Shown: positions 8,288 through 17,915, numbered from the stretch's first letter. The stretch is DNA of 64,000 nt from an uncultured Bacteroidota bacterium (GCA_903926385.1 CAIYIS010000081.1:1-64000), one strand, 5' to 3'. The notes: a model not told the origin generated them from the sequence alone. Translations and numbers: made by a program.

Positions 8288-10942
8288 TCAAAAATCATCT
8301 CCAACATCCTTCTTTGGCTTTTTCAGCACTTTCTTTTCTTCCTTTTTATTTGCTTCCTCCCAGTCTATTTTAAATTTGGGTTCCTCTACCTTCGCTTTTT
8401 TCTTATTTAAGGTGGTGTCCTTTTGAAACAATCCAAACTCATCTTTTAAAATTGTTTTCAATGTTTGTTTCTCCACTTTCAAGTCTTGCTTCACATTTTG
8501 GATAGCACTTTTTGAATCATATTTAATTACTGGGTGATCCAATGTACCGGTCATCAACAGGAAAATATTAGTTCTGCCCAACCCATCATCGGCTACTTCG
8601 CCAAACTCATCATTTTCCTTTTTGGCTTTTCTGGCCTTTTTCGCGAGCAATTCGTTCAGTGATAATTTCACCCGATAATTTATATCATTATTGAACGAAT
8701 GAGTACCTGATGCCACAATATTAATTGCATTCGATTTCACCTCCATTTTAGGAATGGTAATCATTTTGTTTTTTATTTCAATCTGATTTTTCAGGGTTGC
8801 AAAACGCACACTCTCCAAATCTTTCAATTCAATAAATTTGGAGAGACTCTTCATGGCTTCCACTTTATTCAACTCTCCATTATCAATAGTTAAATCGGCT
8901 CCTGCATAGAGTTTATTGACATCTATTTTTAACTCCGGGGATATTTCGGAGGCAAACTGAATTTTGGCCGAAGCGATGCCTTTTATATTTTTATCGGTAA
9001 TGGCGGTTTGTCCGAAGTTTTCAAATTCGTAAAACAACTTTGTAATATTGATGTTATCCAAATCAGAAAAGCAGGTAACAAGAAATTTAGTAGTATCGCT
9101 TCCATCCACCATACCGCTGGTTGTAATGCTTCCCCCCATAGTAGAAAGTGTAATAGGGTCGGCAAATAGTTTTTTATCCTTAATCTTTATCAACCCCTGA
9201 ATATTGGTTGCATCAAAGTTTCGAAAAACGAGATGTTGAATTTCACTATTCAAATTGACATTGATATGTTCAGAGAAATGCATTTTATACTTACTATTCG
9301 ACTCAGCTGTTTTATCCTTGTTGGAGAGTAATTCATTCAGGTCAATCTTTTGAGAGATAAAAGTTGCATCTACAGTTATATCTTGATTTTCCTTTAAAAC
9401 AAACCCCATCATGTTTTTGAATACCCCTTTCAAATCGAAATCGCTATTTCCTGCCTTTCCTGAAAAAGAATTAATCACCAAATCATTATTATCAAATTTA
9501 AAATCGCCATTCACAGCCGAAAACGCCATGGTGTTGTTTTTCAATTTAAGTTCCATATCAGAAACCGACAGCGCTCCCGAAGTAGTGATTTCATCATAAT
9601 TTCCGGTGGAAACATTTTTCCCTTCACCTGTAAATTCTGCATCTATTTTCAACTTTCCGCTCACCGTTTCTATGGTATCAATTTTTATAAACTTCTGCAG
9701 TTCTGCTAAACTAATATCTCCCTTAACCTTTCCATCAAAGGAAGGATTATCCAGGTTTTGCAACTTGATTTCACCGGACAATGAACCTTCATTAATAGTA
9801 GCCGAAAAAGGGACAAGTCTAAGTTCCGAGGGCTGGCCATTCATTTTGTTTCCATTGGTATAATTACCTTTCAGAGTTACCTTATGCAATACAATATTAT
9901 CTTTCACCTGAGTAATCTCAGCATTTTTAATTCCAAAATCAGCTTTTATCTGAGGTGTTTGTTTGTTTGAATAACTGCCTTGAATGGTTGCATTGAAATA
10001 AAACTCCCCGTCCGATTGATAATCGTTTATCTTCCCTTTGTACTTTTCAGGAATTAAGGAAAGCACAGATTTTATATCCATGTCTTTTCCTCTAACACTT
10101 AGATTAAGCACAGGTTCGTTGTTGGCATCTATTACATTTCCTCCAATTTCGAACAAGAGATTCTCCAATTTAAGTTTTCCATTTTTAATTTTATAAGATG
10201 GCAACTCTGTATCCACAGTCAGTTCTACTTCCGAATGAATATTTTTCTTTTTGAGATAAGTTACGCTATCTACCTTGAGGGTATTGACATACAAATCGCT
10301 TATCGTGTTCAGGGAGTATTGCTTGTCTGAAAAATTACCGGACAGTTTACTTTTGCTTATACTAGCGTCTATTAATTGTCGGGTTCTTTCGTTTTTGAAT
10401 GTGAACTGAATCTGGTGAAGTGCTATGTCTTCCAACGCGAATGAAAAAGCTACATTGGCGGTATCGACAGAAGGTTTCCAGAAATGATAATTATCGTTTC
10501 CGTTTTTATCAATTTTTATTTTCAATCGCGCATCCGATATTTCTATTTTTTTGACGTGGTATTTTTTGTAAAAAACATCTACAATATTAAATTGAAGAGA
10601 AATCTCACCAGCATTAAATAGTGTGTCTTTATTCTTGGTCTTGATTGCCTCGAGCACCTTCACGTTTTTGAAATTGAGTGATGCGCTCGGGAAATTTTTT
10701 ATTACCGTAAAATCAATGTCTTTTCCGTCAACAATAATTTCGGTATTAAGTTGCTTGTTTATTTCTTTGATAACATAATCTTTCACTTCATTTTGGTAAT
10801 ACACACCAATGATAAAACCTGCACCAATAAACAAAAGCAATAAAATAGAAAGAGTAACAAACACCCTGATAAAAATGCGATATGCCAATGGTGACTTTTT
10901 GGGCGGTTGTGAGAGTGGGGTTGAAATTGGTTCGCTATCCAT
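8288..10942 (-). CDS. AsmA-family envelope protein (bridge-like lipid transport superfamily)
   Basis: This 884-residue protein has one N-terminal membrane helix (about 23-50) followed by a long beta-rich periplasmic region, the layout of AsmA/TamB-type proteins. Typical AsmA segments are visible: an N-terminal FPSASLNFKNV stretch, repeated DxxLxFxGKxGNSDF-like blocks in the middle, and a C-terminal GTLDHPVIKYD motif before a Lys-rich tail. AsmA-like proteins are thought to carry phospholipids between membranes or aid outer-membrane assembly. It is a single gene with its own -7 box (10950-10957). The Lys/Glu-rich C-terminus (about 830-884) is probably disordered. Confidence 0.82.
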   Translation of the reverse strand: MDSEPISTPLSQPPKKSPLAYRIFIRVFVTLSILLLLFIGAGFIIGVYYQNEVKDYVIKEINKQLNTEIIVDGKDIDFTVIKNFPSASLNFKNVKVLEAIKTKNKDTLFNAGEISLQFNIVDVFYKKYHVKKIEISDARLKIKIDKNGNDNYHFWKPSVDTANVAFSFALEDIALHQIQFTFKNERTRQLIDASISKSKLSGNFSDKQYSLNTISDLYVNTLKVDSVTYLKKKNIHSEVELTVDTELPSYKIKNGKLKLENLLFEIGGNVIDANNEPVLNLSVRGKDMDIKSVLSLIPEKYKGKINDYQSDGEFYFNATIQGSYSNKQTPQIKADFGIKNAEITQVKDNIVLHKVTLKGNYTNGNKMNGQPSELRLVPFSATINEGSLSGEIKLQNLDNPSFDGKVKGDISLAELQKFIKIDTIETVSGKLKIDAEFTGEGKNVSTGNYDEITTSGALSVSDMELKLKNNTMAFSAVNGDFKFDNNDLVINSFSGKAGNSDFDLKGVFKNMMGFVLKENQDITVDATFISQKIDLNELLSNKDKTAESNSKYKMHFSEHINVNLNSEIQHLVFRNFDATNIQGLIKIKDKKLFADPITLSTMGGSITTSGMVDGSDTTKFLVTCFSDLDNINITKLFYEFENFGQTAITDKNIKGIASAKIQFASEISPELKIDVNKLYAGADLTIDNGELNKVEAMKSLSKFIELKDLESVRFATLKNQIEIKNKMITIPKMEVKSNAINIVASGTHSFNNDINYRVKLSLNELLAKKARKAKKENDEFGEVADDGLGRTNIFLLMTGTLDHPVIKYDSKSAIQNVKQDLKVEKQTLKTILKDEFGLFQKDTTLNKKKAKVEEPKFKIDWEEANKKEEKKVLKKPKKDVGDDF

Positions 10943-10949
10943 TGCGGGA

Positions 10950-10957
10950 CAAAGATA
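10950..10957 (-). promoter_or_regulatory. -7 box for the AsmA-like gene
   Basis: TATCTTTG on the minus strand fits the Bacteroidota -7 consensus TAnnTTTG. It ends seven bases before the start codon at 10942, so the transcript would have almost no leader. From 10958 to 11061 I see no gene. Confidence 0.55.
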
Positions 10958-11061
10958 AATAAAAAAAATTGAGTGTTAAACGCGATGATTCTTTTGCAAG
11001 CGGAATTAAAATGTCTACCCTTTTATTAAAACGGTTTCCAAAGAAATCTCGGGAACACTAA

Positions 11062-11508
11062 CTATTTATTATCCTCAGCAAACCACTCTGCAAAAGAAGA
11101 TGGTGTTTCCTGTAATTTCAGATGATGTAAAAGTATATTTTCTGGTAAACGAAGTTGAATGTATTCAGCCATGTCAATCAAAATATTTTCGCAGGTAGGT
11201 TGGTAATTGACCAAAACCAGCTTTTCGAACAGCATGTTTTTTTCTACTAACTTTTTATGAGGCGTATTAGCGTTAATCATTGTGGCATGATCAAGTTCCT
11301 CGATGATTGGCTTTACAATACTTTTTAATTCTGTAAAATCCATCACCATTCCCATTTTTGGGTTTTTAGAATCTACTATGGGTTGTCCTTTTATGGTAAC
11401 CGAGAGTTTATATGAGTGCCCGTGAATGTTTTTACAAGCACCATCATAACCAAATAAGGCGTGAGCCATTTCGAAATTAAATTCTTTTGTCAGTCTGATT
11501 ATGTTCAT
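11062..11508 (-). CDS. queD: 6-carboxytetrahydropterin synthase QueD
   Basis: QueD converts dihydroneopterin triphosphate to 6-carboxytetrahydropterin, the first committed step towards queuosine and other 7-deazapurines. The zinc ligands H16, H29 and H31 and the catalytic Cys25 appear in the QueD-type motif C-x3-H-G-H. The PTCENI segment carries the conserved Glu. At 148 residues the length is slightly above the family minimum. It starts eight bases after the SafE-like gene and so is likely at the end of the cbb3 transcript, though it has no known link to respiration. No queC, queE or queF is visible nearby. Confidence 0.9.
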   Translation of the reverse strand: MNIIRLTKEFNFEMAHALFGYDGACKNIHGHSYKLSVTIKGQPIVDSKNPKMGMVMDFTELKSIVKPIIEELDHATMINANTPHKKLVEKNMLFEKLVLVNYQPTCENILIDMAEYIQLRLPENILLHHLKLQETPSSFAEWFAEDNK

Positions 11509-11516
11509 TGTTTTTT

Positions 11517-12227
11517 TTATTTATGACAACATTTGTGGCATTCTGCTTTAGTTGCCGACATTTCAGGACTTACATAAGGTATCCCCAAATTCATTCCTCT
11601 TAATATTAACAAAACCGCCATAGCCACAACAAATACGGGCACTACTTTACGCATCTGAGCTCTGAAATTCACACTAATTGTATTTCCCAAAAAGGATAAC
11701 ACAACCATAGCGGGAAAAGTGCCAAGTCCAAATAGAGCCATGAATAGGCTACCTTGAAGACCATTACCAGTAGCTATTGCACCTGCAACACCTAAATAAA
11801 CCAGGCCGCAAGGTAATAAACCATTTAATGTACCAATAAAAAACAGGGAAGAATAAGATTTCTTTTTAAATAATCCTCCCAACTGCTGTTTTATCTTTCC
11901 AATGAATGAAGAGATGGACGATGTAAATTTAAACCGATTAACAATTTTGGCAGGCATCAAAACCATTAGTAAAATAAGCACCCCTAAGGTAATGGAAAGC
12001 GCTTGCTGATATCCAGCAATTACGAAACTTTGTCCAAGAAGGCCGAATAATGCTCCAAATAAAGCATAGGTAAAAATACGACCCAAGTTATAGAGTACTA
12101 CCCCGAGTGTTTTTGTCAAGAAAGAACTTTGATTCAATGGCAATGCTAACGCAATGGGCCCGCACATTCCTACACAATGGAAACTTCCGAGAAAACCTAA
12201 AGTGATGGCAGGCCAAAGCACATTCAT
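11517..12227 (-). CDS. SafE/DsbD-like membrane protein of the cbb3 oxidase cluster
   Basis: A 236-residue integral membrane protein with about six helices (PF13386-type, sulfite exporter/cytochrome biogenesis transmembrane family). The first helix carries the family motif GSFHCVGMCGP, with His and two Cys suited to binding a metal or forming a disulfide; a second GLLPCGLVYLG motif lies mid-protein. It ends in a Cys/His-rich tail (ECHKCCHK), which looks like a soft-metal site. In many bacteria a gene of this family follows ccoGH, and a role in copper or redox supply to the oxidase is suspected. It lies 14 bases downstream of ccoH. Confidence 0.78.
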   Translation of the reverse strand: MNVLWPAITLGFLGSFHCVGMCGPIALALPLNQSSFLTKTLGVVLYNLGRIFTYALFGALFGLLGQSFVIAGYQQALSITLGVLILLMVLMPAKIVNRFKFTSSISSFIGKIKQQLGGLFKKKSYSSLFFIGTLNGLLPCGLVYLGVAGAIATGNGLQGSLFMALFGLGTFPAMVVLSFLGNTISVNFRAQMRKVVPVFVVAMAVLLILRGMNLGIPYVSPEMSATKAECHKCCHK

Positions 12228-12241
12228 TGGAAAAAGAATGA

Positions 12242-12688
12242 TTAAGGAATTACAATAGTTTCTTCAGCAAAATAAGGAGTTGTTTCATCCTTCCAGGTAA
12301 TTTGCATCTTATACATCCCTTTGCTTAAGTGATTGAGTTGTATTTTTTGCTGGGCGTTTTCATTTACTGCGACTTCAGTTTTAAAATCCTTGGATGAATC
12401 AGATGGACGGAAAAACAAAATTTCCCCTGTTAATTTTTTATTCTTGAATTCAGGTTGAAATTGCAACTCAATATCAGAACTAGTAATCGTATGCGTTATG
12501 GTTGTGGTAAGTGTTTCAGCATTCTTCATTTTGTTCAATTTGTCCTGAAATGCCAATTCTTGGTTGTAATAATCATCGCTCACCAAATCAATTTTTTGAC
12601 GAACACTCATGACTACCATAAAAACAACGAGACCAATGAAGCTAATATATAATATAGCTATTCGGGTTCCCCAGCTGATATTTTTCAT
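12242..12688 (-). CDS. ccoH: CcoH/FixH, cbb3 oxidase assembly protein
   Basis: FixH family protein of 148 residues. It has one N-terminal membrane helix (about 8-28) followed by a DDYYNQELAFQ segment, the family hallmark, and a periplasmic beta-rich domain. CcoH is needed for stable assembly of the cbb3 oxidase complex and may stay bound to it. The gene lies 21 bases downstream of ccoG in the same operon. Confidence 0.88.
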   Translation of the reverse strand: MKNISWGTRIAILYISFIGLVVFMVVMSVRQKIDLVSDDYYNQELAFQDKLNKMKNAETLTTTITHTITSSDIELQFQPEFKNKKLTGEILFFRPSDSSKDFKTEVAVNENAQQKIQLNHLSKGMYKMQITWKDETTPYFAEETIVIP

Positions 12689-12709
12689 ACTAAAAGTTTA
12701 TAATGTTGG

Positions 12710-14110
12710 TTAATGTGTTACAGGCCCAAGGAAATTGGTTTCAACCGTTTCAATCTTTTTATCGCCTGAGTATAAACTTACTTTATATTTTGTTTTTCGT
12801 TGAGTTATTTTATTTCTATCGACATAGATAAAAAATTCTGAGCTACCTACACTCTCTTTTTCAACCGTAATTACTTCATTACCTACCATCACCAATTTTC
12901 CATCAGGTGTTTCTAACTTTAATGTTATCGGCAATCTTTCGTGAGTTTTGTTGACCATTTTTATGTTGTACAAATTACTCACCTGATTATTTGGCTGATC
13001 CTGATACAACAATCCCGGTGTTCTTAGAATGGTAGTAGCAACATCTCTGCGAGTAACCAAAAGCGCAACAACTATACCAAATAATAAAACTAATACTACA
13101 ATGTAAGCTTTAATACGTGCAGTAATTTTAAGTTTTTCGTTGTTCGCTATACCATTTTCAGAATCAAAACGAATCAATCCTTCTCGCAAACCAACACTTT
13201 TCATCATGTGGTTACATGCATCAATACAGGCTGTGCAATTGGTACATTCGAGTTGAGTACCATTTCTGATGTCAATTCCGGTAGGGCAAACCTTTACACA
13301 TTGAGCGCAATCAATACAATCGCCATTGGTTCGTGTTTCATTCTTTTTAAATCGCCCTCTCTTTTCCCCTCTAATGTAATCGTAAGCCACAATAATGGAG
13401 TTTCTATCGAGCAGCACTCCCTGTAAACGACCATAAGGACAAACTACGATACAAACCTGCTCTCTGAAACGCAGATAGACCAAAAAGAATACAAAAGTAA
13501 AGAGGATTAATGATACCAACGAGCCTCCATTTTCGGCTAAACTCCCGGTATACATCGCCAAAACAGAATCCATACTGATGATGTAAGCTAGGAAAGTATT
13601 GGCTATGATATATGAAACGATGAAAAATACCGAAAGTTTTGCAGTCTTCTTGAATATCTTATTTGAATTCCAAGGCTGATTGTGAAGAGCTTTCTGATGT
13701 GCGGCATCGCCTTCAATCCAATATTCGATTTTACGGAAAACCATTTCCATAAAAATGGTTTGAGGACAAGCCCAACCACAAAAGATCCGCCCGAAGATTA
13801 CCGTGAACAATACAATGAACACAATAAAGGTGAGCATACCTAATACAAAGATGAAAGTATCCTGAGGCCAAAAGATAGCTCCGAACAGAATGAATTTTCT
13901 GTCCGGAATATCTATTAGGAAAAACGGTTCTCCATGTACTTTAATGAATGGAAGAACGAAAAATACTATTAATAAAAGTAAAGATAATACAGTCCTTTTG
14001 TTGTAAAGCTTCCCTTTTGGTTTCTGCGCATAAATCCATGACCTTTTGCCATCTTTTATTGTTGCAATCGAATCCCTAAAGGAGTCACTATTCTCGTCTG
14101 TATTTTCCAT
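12710..14110 (-). CDS. ccoG: CcoG/FixG, membrane iron-sulfur protein of cbb3 assembly
   Basis: CcoG is a membrane ferredoxin that reduces Cu(II) for cbb3 oxidase assembly. The 466-residue protein has five or so membrane helices, a CGWACPQT motif in the first half and two 4Fe-4S motifs (CIDCAQCVKVCP and CTNCTACIDAC). It ends in an Ig-like domain of the FixG C-terminal type (about 365-466). All parts of the family are present and the length is normal. It begins two bases after the ccoP stop, so translation is probably coupled. Confidence 0.93.
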   Translation of the reverse strand: MENTDENSDSFRDSIATIKDGKRSWIYAQKPKGKLYNKRTVLSLLLLIVFFVLPFIKVHGEPFFLIDIPDRKFILFGAIFWPQDTFIFVLGMLTFIVFIVLFTVIFGRIFCGWACPQTIFMEMVFRKIEYWIEGDAAHQKALHNQPWNSNKIFKKTAKLSVFFIVSYIIANTFLAYIISMDSVLAMYTGSLAENGGSLVSLILFTFVFFLVYLRFREQVCIVVCPYGRLQGVLLDRNSIIVAYDYIRGEKRGRFKKNETRTNGDCIDCAQCVKVCPTGIDIRNGTQLECTNCTACIDACNHMMKSVGLREGLIRFDSENGIANNEKLKITARIKAYIVVLVLLFGIVVALLVTRRDVATTILRTPGLLYQDQPNNQVSNLYNIKMVNKTHERLPITLKLETPDGKLVMVGNEVITVEKESVGSSEFFIYVDRNKITQRKTKYKVSLYSGDKKIETVETNFLGPVTH

Positions 14111-14112
14111 TT

Positions 14113-15330
14113 TTATTTTTTCTTACTTCCTTCTTTTTTGGTGCTATCAACAGCAGAAGTAGCTGCTTTAGTGCTATCGGTTTTCACAGCGCTGTCAACT
14201 GCAGGTCCCTCTTCTTTGTATATTTCACCTTGAGGTGCTTTACCATTAGGAGGATTTGTTCCGTGAAGGGATTTAACATAGCTAGCTAACTCATTAATTT
14301 TAGAAGGAGGGAAATCTGCTTGCCACGATTTCATCCCTTTATCAGGCCATCCGAATGTGATAGTGTGGAATACATTTTTGATACTTCCTCCATGAATCCA
14401 GTAGTCATCTGTCAAGTTAGGACCAACAATACCTTCCCCTAGTTTACCGTGACAAACTGCGCAATTAGCAAGGAATGTTTCCTTTCCGGCTGCCAATCTA
14501 TCTTTGTCCGTCAACATTTTTACATTGTTTTCGTTAACACTATTCGCATCTTTTTTCTGGAACTCTTCTTTAGCTATACGAGCTGCCTCCATTGCTTTTT
14601 CATATGCAGCACCTTGAAGGTCTCCTGTTTTTGCAATATGGAAAATAAACATATAGATGAAGGCAAACACAATGGTGATATAGAATCCGTATTTCCACCA
14701 AGGAGGAAGATCGTTATCTAACTCTTTAATACCATCATAATCATGATCCATTAATATCTCTTCTTCATTTGCAACTGGAACAGCAGCACTGATTCTGTCA
14801 ATAAACGTTGGGCCTTCTGCAAGATCAGATGCAGCAATTTCGCGTTTTAACAAGACCTGAATACTGTTGAACATTACAATAATAATGACAATCTCCATTG
14901 CGATGAATGCTAACATAAGATAGAACATTCCTGCTCCCAAACCCATGTAATCAACAGATGCTGGAGCAGCTGCCGCTGCGGTAGCTGCCACAGTTTGTGC
15001 CGAAGCAGAATGAGTTGCAGATAGTAATACAATAAGAGCAATAACCCCTAATGTTTTTCCATTGCCAACTTCCCTTTTGAATGCTGAAAAACGGGCAACA
15101 TTTATCAAAACGCCACCTAATACAGCAATAAAAATCAACAGAAGTAAAATGACTCCTAATAAGGCATCAAATAGACCATTCGAAAACAACCATGTTGTAT
15201 CTTCGGCAGGAGGAGTTGTTGCTCCCTGAGCAAATAAACTAAAACTAAATAGTAAAGCAAGACCTGTCATCAAGTATTTTGCAGAGACTGCTTTATTTGG
15301 CTGATATTTTTTAATTAAACTGTTTTTCAT
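14113..15330 (-). CDS. ccoP: cbb3 oxidase subunit III (CcoP), single-heme type
   Basis: CcoP passes electrons from the bc1 side to the oxidase. This 405-residue version has an N-terminal signal-like helix, two or three more membrane helices, a FixP_N segment (LDNDLPPWWKYGF near 205-220) and one cytochrome c domain with C290-x2-C293-H294. Proteobacterial CcoP normally has two hemes; only one CxxCH is present here. The probable axial Met is in the GWPDKGMKSW loop. The C-terminus is a low-complexity Ser/Thr/Lys/Ala tail. The extended N-terminus (about 1-170), rich in membrane helices and Ala, is longer than in the classical subunit. Confidence 0.9.
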   Translation of the reverse strand: MKNSLIKKYQPNKAVSAKYLMTGLALLFSFSLFAQGATTPPAEDTTWLFSNGLFDALLGVILLLLIFIAVLGGVLINVARFSAFKREVGNGKTLGVIALIVLLSATHSASAQTVAATAAAAAPASVDYMGLGAGMFYLMLAFIAMEIVIIIVMFNSIQVLLKREIAASDLAEGPTFIDRISAAVPVANEEEILMDHDYDGIKELDNDLPPWWKYGFYITIVFAFIYMFIFHIAKTGDLQGAAYEKAMEAARIAKEEFQKKDANSVNENNVKMLTDKDRLAAGKETFLANCAVCHGKLGEGIVGPNLTDDYWIHGGSIKNVFHTITFGWPDKGMKSWQADFPPSKINELASYVKSLHGTNPPNGKAPQGEIYKEEGPAVDSAVKTDSTKAATSAVDSTKKEGSKKK

Positions 15331-15340
15331 ATTTCACGAT

Positions 15341-15523
15341 TTAAAGTTGTGGTGTTTCATTTTTATTATCAAGCGGAATATTTTTCATATCTATTATATA
15401 ATCCTTATTCACTCTCAGTGCCCAAATTACCAGCACTGCAAAGAAAACAAAAAACAACAGTAATGATATCAGCGGGAAAATTCCGACACCCGCAATTGAT
15501 TGAAGATAATTGATGAATTTCAT
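15341..15523 (-). CDS. ccoQ: CcoQ-like small cbb3 oxidase subunit
   Basis: A 60-residue protein with a single membrane helix (about 14-38) followed by a short polar tail. Its position between ccoNO and ccoP, with spacers of five and ten bases, matches CcoQ/FixQ, a small subunit that stabilises the oxidase. Sequence conservation in this family is low, so the call rests largely on position, size and topology. Confidence 0.8.
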   Translation of the reverse strand: MKFINYLQSIAGVGIFPLISLLLFFVFFAVLVIWALRVNKDYIIDMKNIPLDNKNETPQL

Positions 15524-15528
15524 GGCTC

Positions 15529-17658
15529 TTATTTTTTATCGTTAATTAGATGATATACTTTTAAGTCTCTTCCTAATCTTTGCAAATAAGAGATTAACGC
15601 AACAATTTCTCTATCATTCACGGTTTCTATTTTGTCCGCTTTTAAATTGTCAGTAATGGTTTGAGCTTGCGCCATCAAATCTTTGTTAGCAATTTTATCA
15701 TATCCTTCAGGATAAGGCACACCAAGTTTCATCATTGCTCTGATTTTTGCAGGGGTGCTTGCAGTATCAAGGGCATTATCCAATAAGAACGGATAATTCG
15801 GCATGATTGAACCTGGAGACATCGATGTTGGCTCCATCATGTGATTATAGTGCCAAGAGTTAGGATATTTACCACCTACACGAGCCAAATCCGGACCGGT
15901 ACGTTTACTACCCCATTGAAATGGATGGTCGTACACAAATTCTCCTGCTTTTGAGTATTCACCATAACGCTCAGTCTCGAAACGTAAAGGTCGTACCATT
16001 TGCGAGTGACATACGTAGCATCCTTCTCTGATGTAAATATCACGTCCTTGTAATTCAAGAGGTGTGTATGGTTTTACACTTGAAATGGTAGGGATATTAG
16101 ATTTTACCAAGAAAGTAGGAACCATTTCGATTAATCCTCCGATTAAAATTACTACTAATGATAAAATCATGAACTGAACTGGTTTGCGTTCAATAGCTCT
16201 GTGCCAGTGATCTCCTTCATGTTTTGTGTATGCTTTTTGTAATGCAGGTGCTTCAGCATCTTCATTAGCAAGGAAGTTACCAATCTTTATTGTTTTGATT
16301 AAGTTAACAGTCATCATAACAAAACCTGTTAGATACATTACACCTCCAAGTGAACGCATGATGTACATCGGACGCAATTGAGTTACTGTTTCAAGGAAAT
16401 TTGGATATCTTAAGAATCCGGCAGGAGTAAATTCTTGCCACATTAAGTATTGAGTAAAACCTGACCAATACATAGGTATTGCATAGAACAAAATACCTAA
16501 TGAACCTAACCAGAAATGCCAGTTAGCAAGTTTATTTGACCATAATTCGGTACGGAACATTTTCGGGATTAACCAATACAATACACCAAATGTCAAAAAT
16601 CCGTTCCAACCTAAAGCTCCAATGTGAACGTGAGCAATAACCCAGTCAGTAAAGTGACCAATTGAATTTACTTTTTTGATAGCTAACATTGGCCCTTCAA
16701 AAGTAGCCATACCATAAGCTGTTACTGCTACCACCATAAATTTCAATACAACCGATTCACGAACTTTATCCCATGCACCGCGCAATGTTAACAATCCGTT
16801 GATCATACCTCCCCAAGATGGAGCAATTAGCATTACAGAGAAAACTACGCCTAAAGATTGAGCCCAATCAGGCAATGCTGTATATAATAAGTGGTGAGGG
16901 CCAGCCCATATATACAAGAATATTAATGCCCAAAAGTGGATAATAGATAAACGATACGAGTATACAGGACGTTCAGACATCTTAGGAATAAAATAGTACA
17001 TGATTCCCAAGTACGGTGTTGTTAAGAAAAACGCAACCGCATTATGTCCATACCACCATTGTACAAGCGCATCCTGAACACCAGCATACATAGAGTAACT
17101 TTTTAAGAAAGAAACCGGCATTGACATCGAGTTAACGATGTGCAAAACTGCTACGGTTACGATGGTCGCTATGTAGAACCAAATAGCAACGTACAAATGG
17201 CGCTCTCTTCGTTTAATAATTGTACCGAAAAAGTTCCATGCAAAAACAACCCAGATAAGTGCAATAGCAATATCAATTGGCCATTCTAACTCTGCGTACT
17301 CTTTACCTTGAGTAATACCAAATGGTAAAGTTAATGCTGCTGAAACAATAATTAACTGCCAACCCCAAAAATGGATAGCACTTAATTTATCACTAAACAT
17401 ACGTGCTTTACACAAACGCTGAATGGAATAATAAACTCCCATAAAGAGTCCGTTACCCACAAATGCAAAGATTACCGCATTGGTGTGCAATGGTCGTAAA
17501 CGCCCGAATGCAATCATCGGAAAAAGGTTAAGCGAAGGAAAGATTAACTCAAGGGAAACCCATAGCCCTATTAACATTCCGACCAAGCCCCACAGAATGG
17601 TGGCATAAGCAAATTGTTTTACAATTTTGTTGTCATACTGAAATTTTTCTACTTCCAT
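15529..17658 (-). CDS. ccoNO: fused cbb3 oxidase subunits I and II (CcoN-CcoO)
   Basis: A 709-residue fusion of the catalytic heme-copper subunit and the mono-heme cytochrome c subunit. Residues 1 to about 470 are CcoN: about twelve membrane helices, a low-spin heme ligand region RPLHTN, the CuB-site YGHNAVAF and GPHHLLYT motifs, and the paired heme ligands in AHVHIGALGW. A Lys/Glu-rich cytoplasmic linker leads to another helix (about 493-513). CcoO follows, with C547-x2-C550-H551 in EGCYVCHSQMVRP and an axial Met in SIMPNYPFL. cbb3 enzymes reduce oxygen with high affinity under microaerobic conditions. The N-O fusion is the usual form in Bacteroidota. Confidence 0.95.
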   Translation of the reverse strand: MEVEKFQYDNKIVKQFAYATILWGLVGMLIGLWVSLELIFPSLNLFPMIAFGRLRPLHTNAVIFAFVGNGLFMGVYYSIQRLCKARMFSDKLSAIHFWGWQLIIVSAALTLPFGITQGKEYAELEWPIDIAIALIWVVFAWNFFGTIIKRRERHLYVAIWFYIATIVTVAVLHIVNSMSMPVSFLKSYSMYAGVQDALVQWWYGHNAVAFFLTTPYLGIMYYFIPKMSERPVYSYRLSIIHFWALIFLYIWAGPHHLLYTALPDWAQSLGVVFSVMLIAPSWGGMINGLLTLRGAWDKVRESVVLKFMVVAVTAYGMATFEGPMLAIKKVNSIGHFTDWVIAHVHIGALGWNGFLTFGVLYWLIPKMFRTELWSNKLANWHFWLGSLGILFYAIPMYWSGFTQYLMWQEFTPAGFLRYPNFLETVTQLRPMYIMRSLGGVMYLTGFVMMTVNLIKTIKIGNFLANEDAEAPALQKAYTKHEGDHWHRAIERKPVQFMILSLVVILIGGLIEMVPTFLVKSNIPTISSVKPYTPLELQGRDIYIREGCYVCHSQMVRPLRFETERYGEYSKAGEFVYDHPFQWGSKRTGPDLARVGGKYPNSWHYNHMMEPTSMSPGSIMPNYPFLLDNALDTASTPAKIRAMMKLGVPYPEGYDKIANKDLMAQAQTITDNLKADKIETVNDREIVALISYLQRLGRDLKVYHLINDKK

Positions 17659-17680
17659 AGTATTGATTGTTTGTTAGTAA

Positions 17681-17860
17681 TTAATTGGTGATTTTTTCTT
17701 CTTTTGTTTTGTTTATACTTGGTTCACTGTCAAATAACATTCTTACCGCAGGTGTATAATCATCGTCATATTGTCCGCTTTTTACGCTCCAAATGAACGC
17801 AATAAGGAACCCTAACGCGACTGTTATGCTTGCTCCGATTAGAATAAATAATACACTCAT
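17681..17860 (-). CDS. ccoS: CcoS, cbb3 oxidase cofactor-insertion protein
   Basis: A 59-residue protein translated here directly from the minus strand; it is short enough to be missed by automatic gene callers. It has a single N-terminal helix (about 3-25) followed by WSVKSGQYDD and a TPAVRMLF segment, the recognised CcoS signature. CcoS is required for inserting heme b and CuB into CcoN. It precedes ccoNO by 22 bases and is the first gene after a promoter with two Crp/Fnr-type palindromes, so it likely heads the structural operon. Confidence 0.9.
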   Translation of the reverse strand: MSVLFILIGASITVALGFLIAFIWSVKSGQYDDDYTPAVRMLFDSEPSINKTKEEKITN

Positions 17861-17885
17861 TTCTTATTTTACTATTAATTTTGGG

Positions 17886-17893
17886 CAAAAATA
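17886..17893 (-). promoter_or_regulatory. -7 box of the ccoS-ccoNOQP-ccoGH promoter
   Basis: TATTTTTG on the minus strand fits TAnnTTTG. It lies 25 bases before the ccoS start codon. The predicted start site near 17880 puts the nearer Crp/Fnr palindrome about 42 bases upstream, a position typical for activation of class II type. Confidence 0.55.
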
Positions 17894-17915
17894 TTACCTG
17901 TTTTTTACAAAAGAC

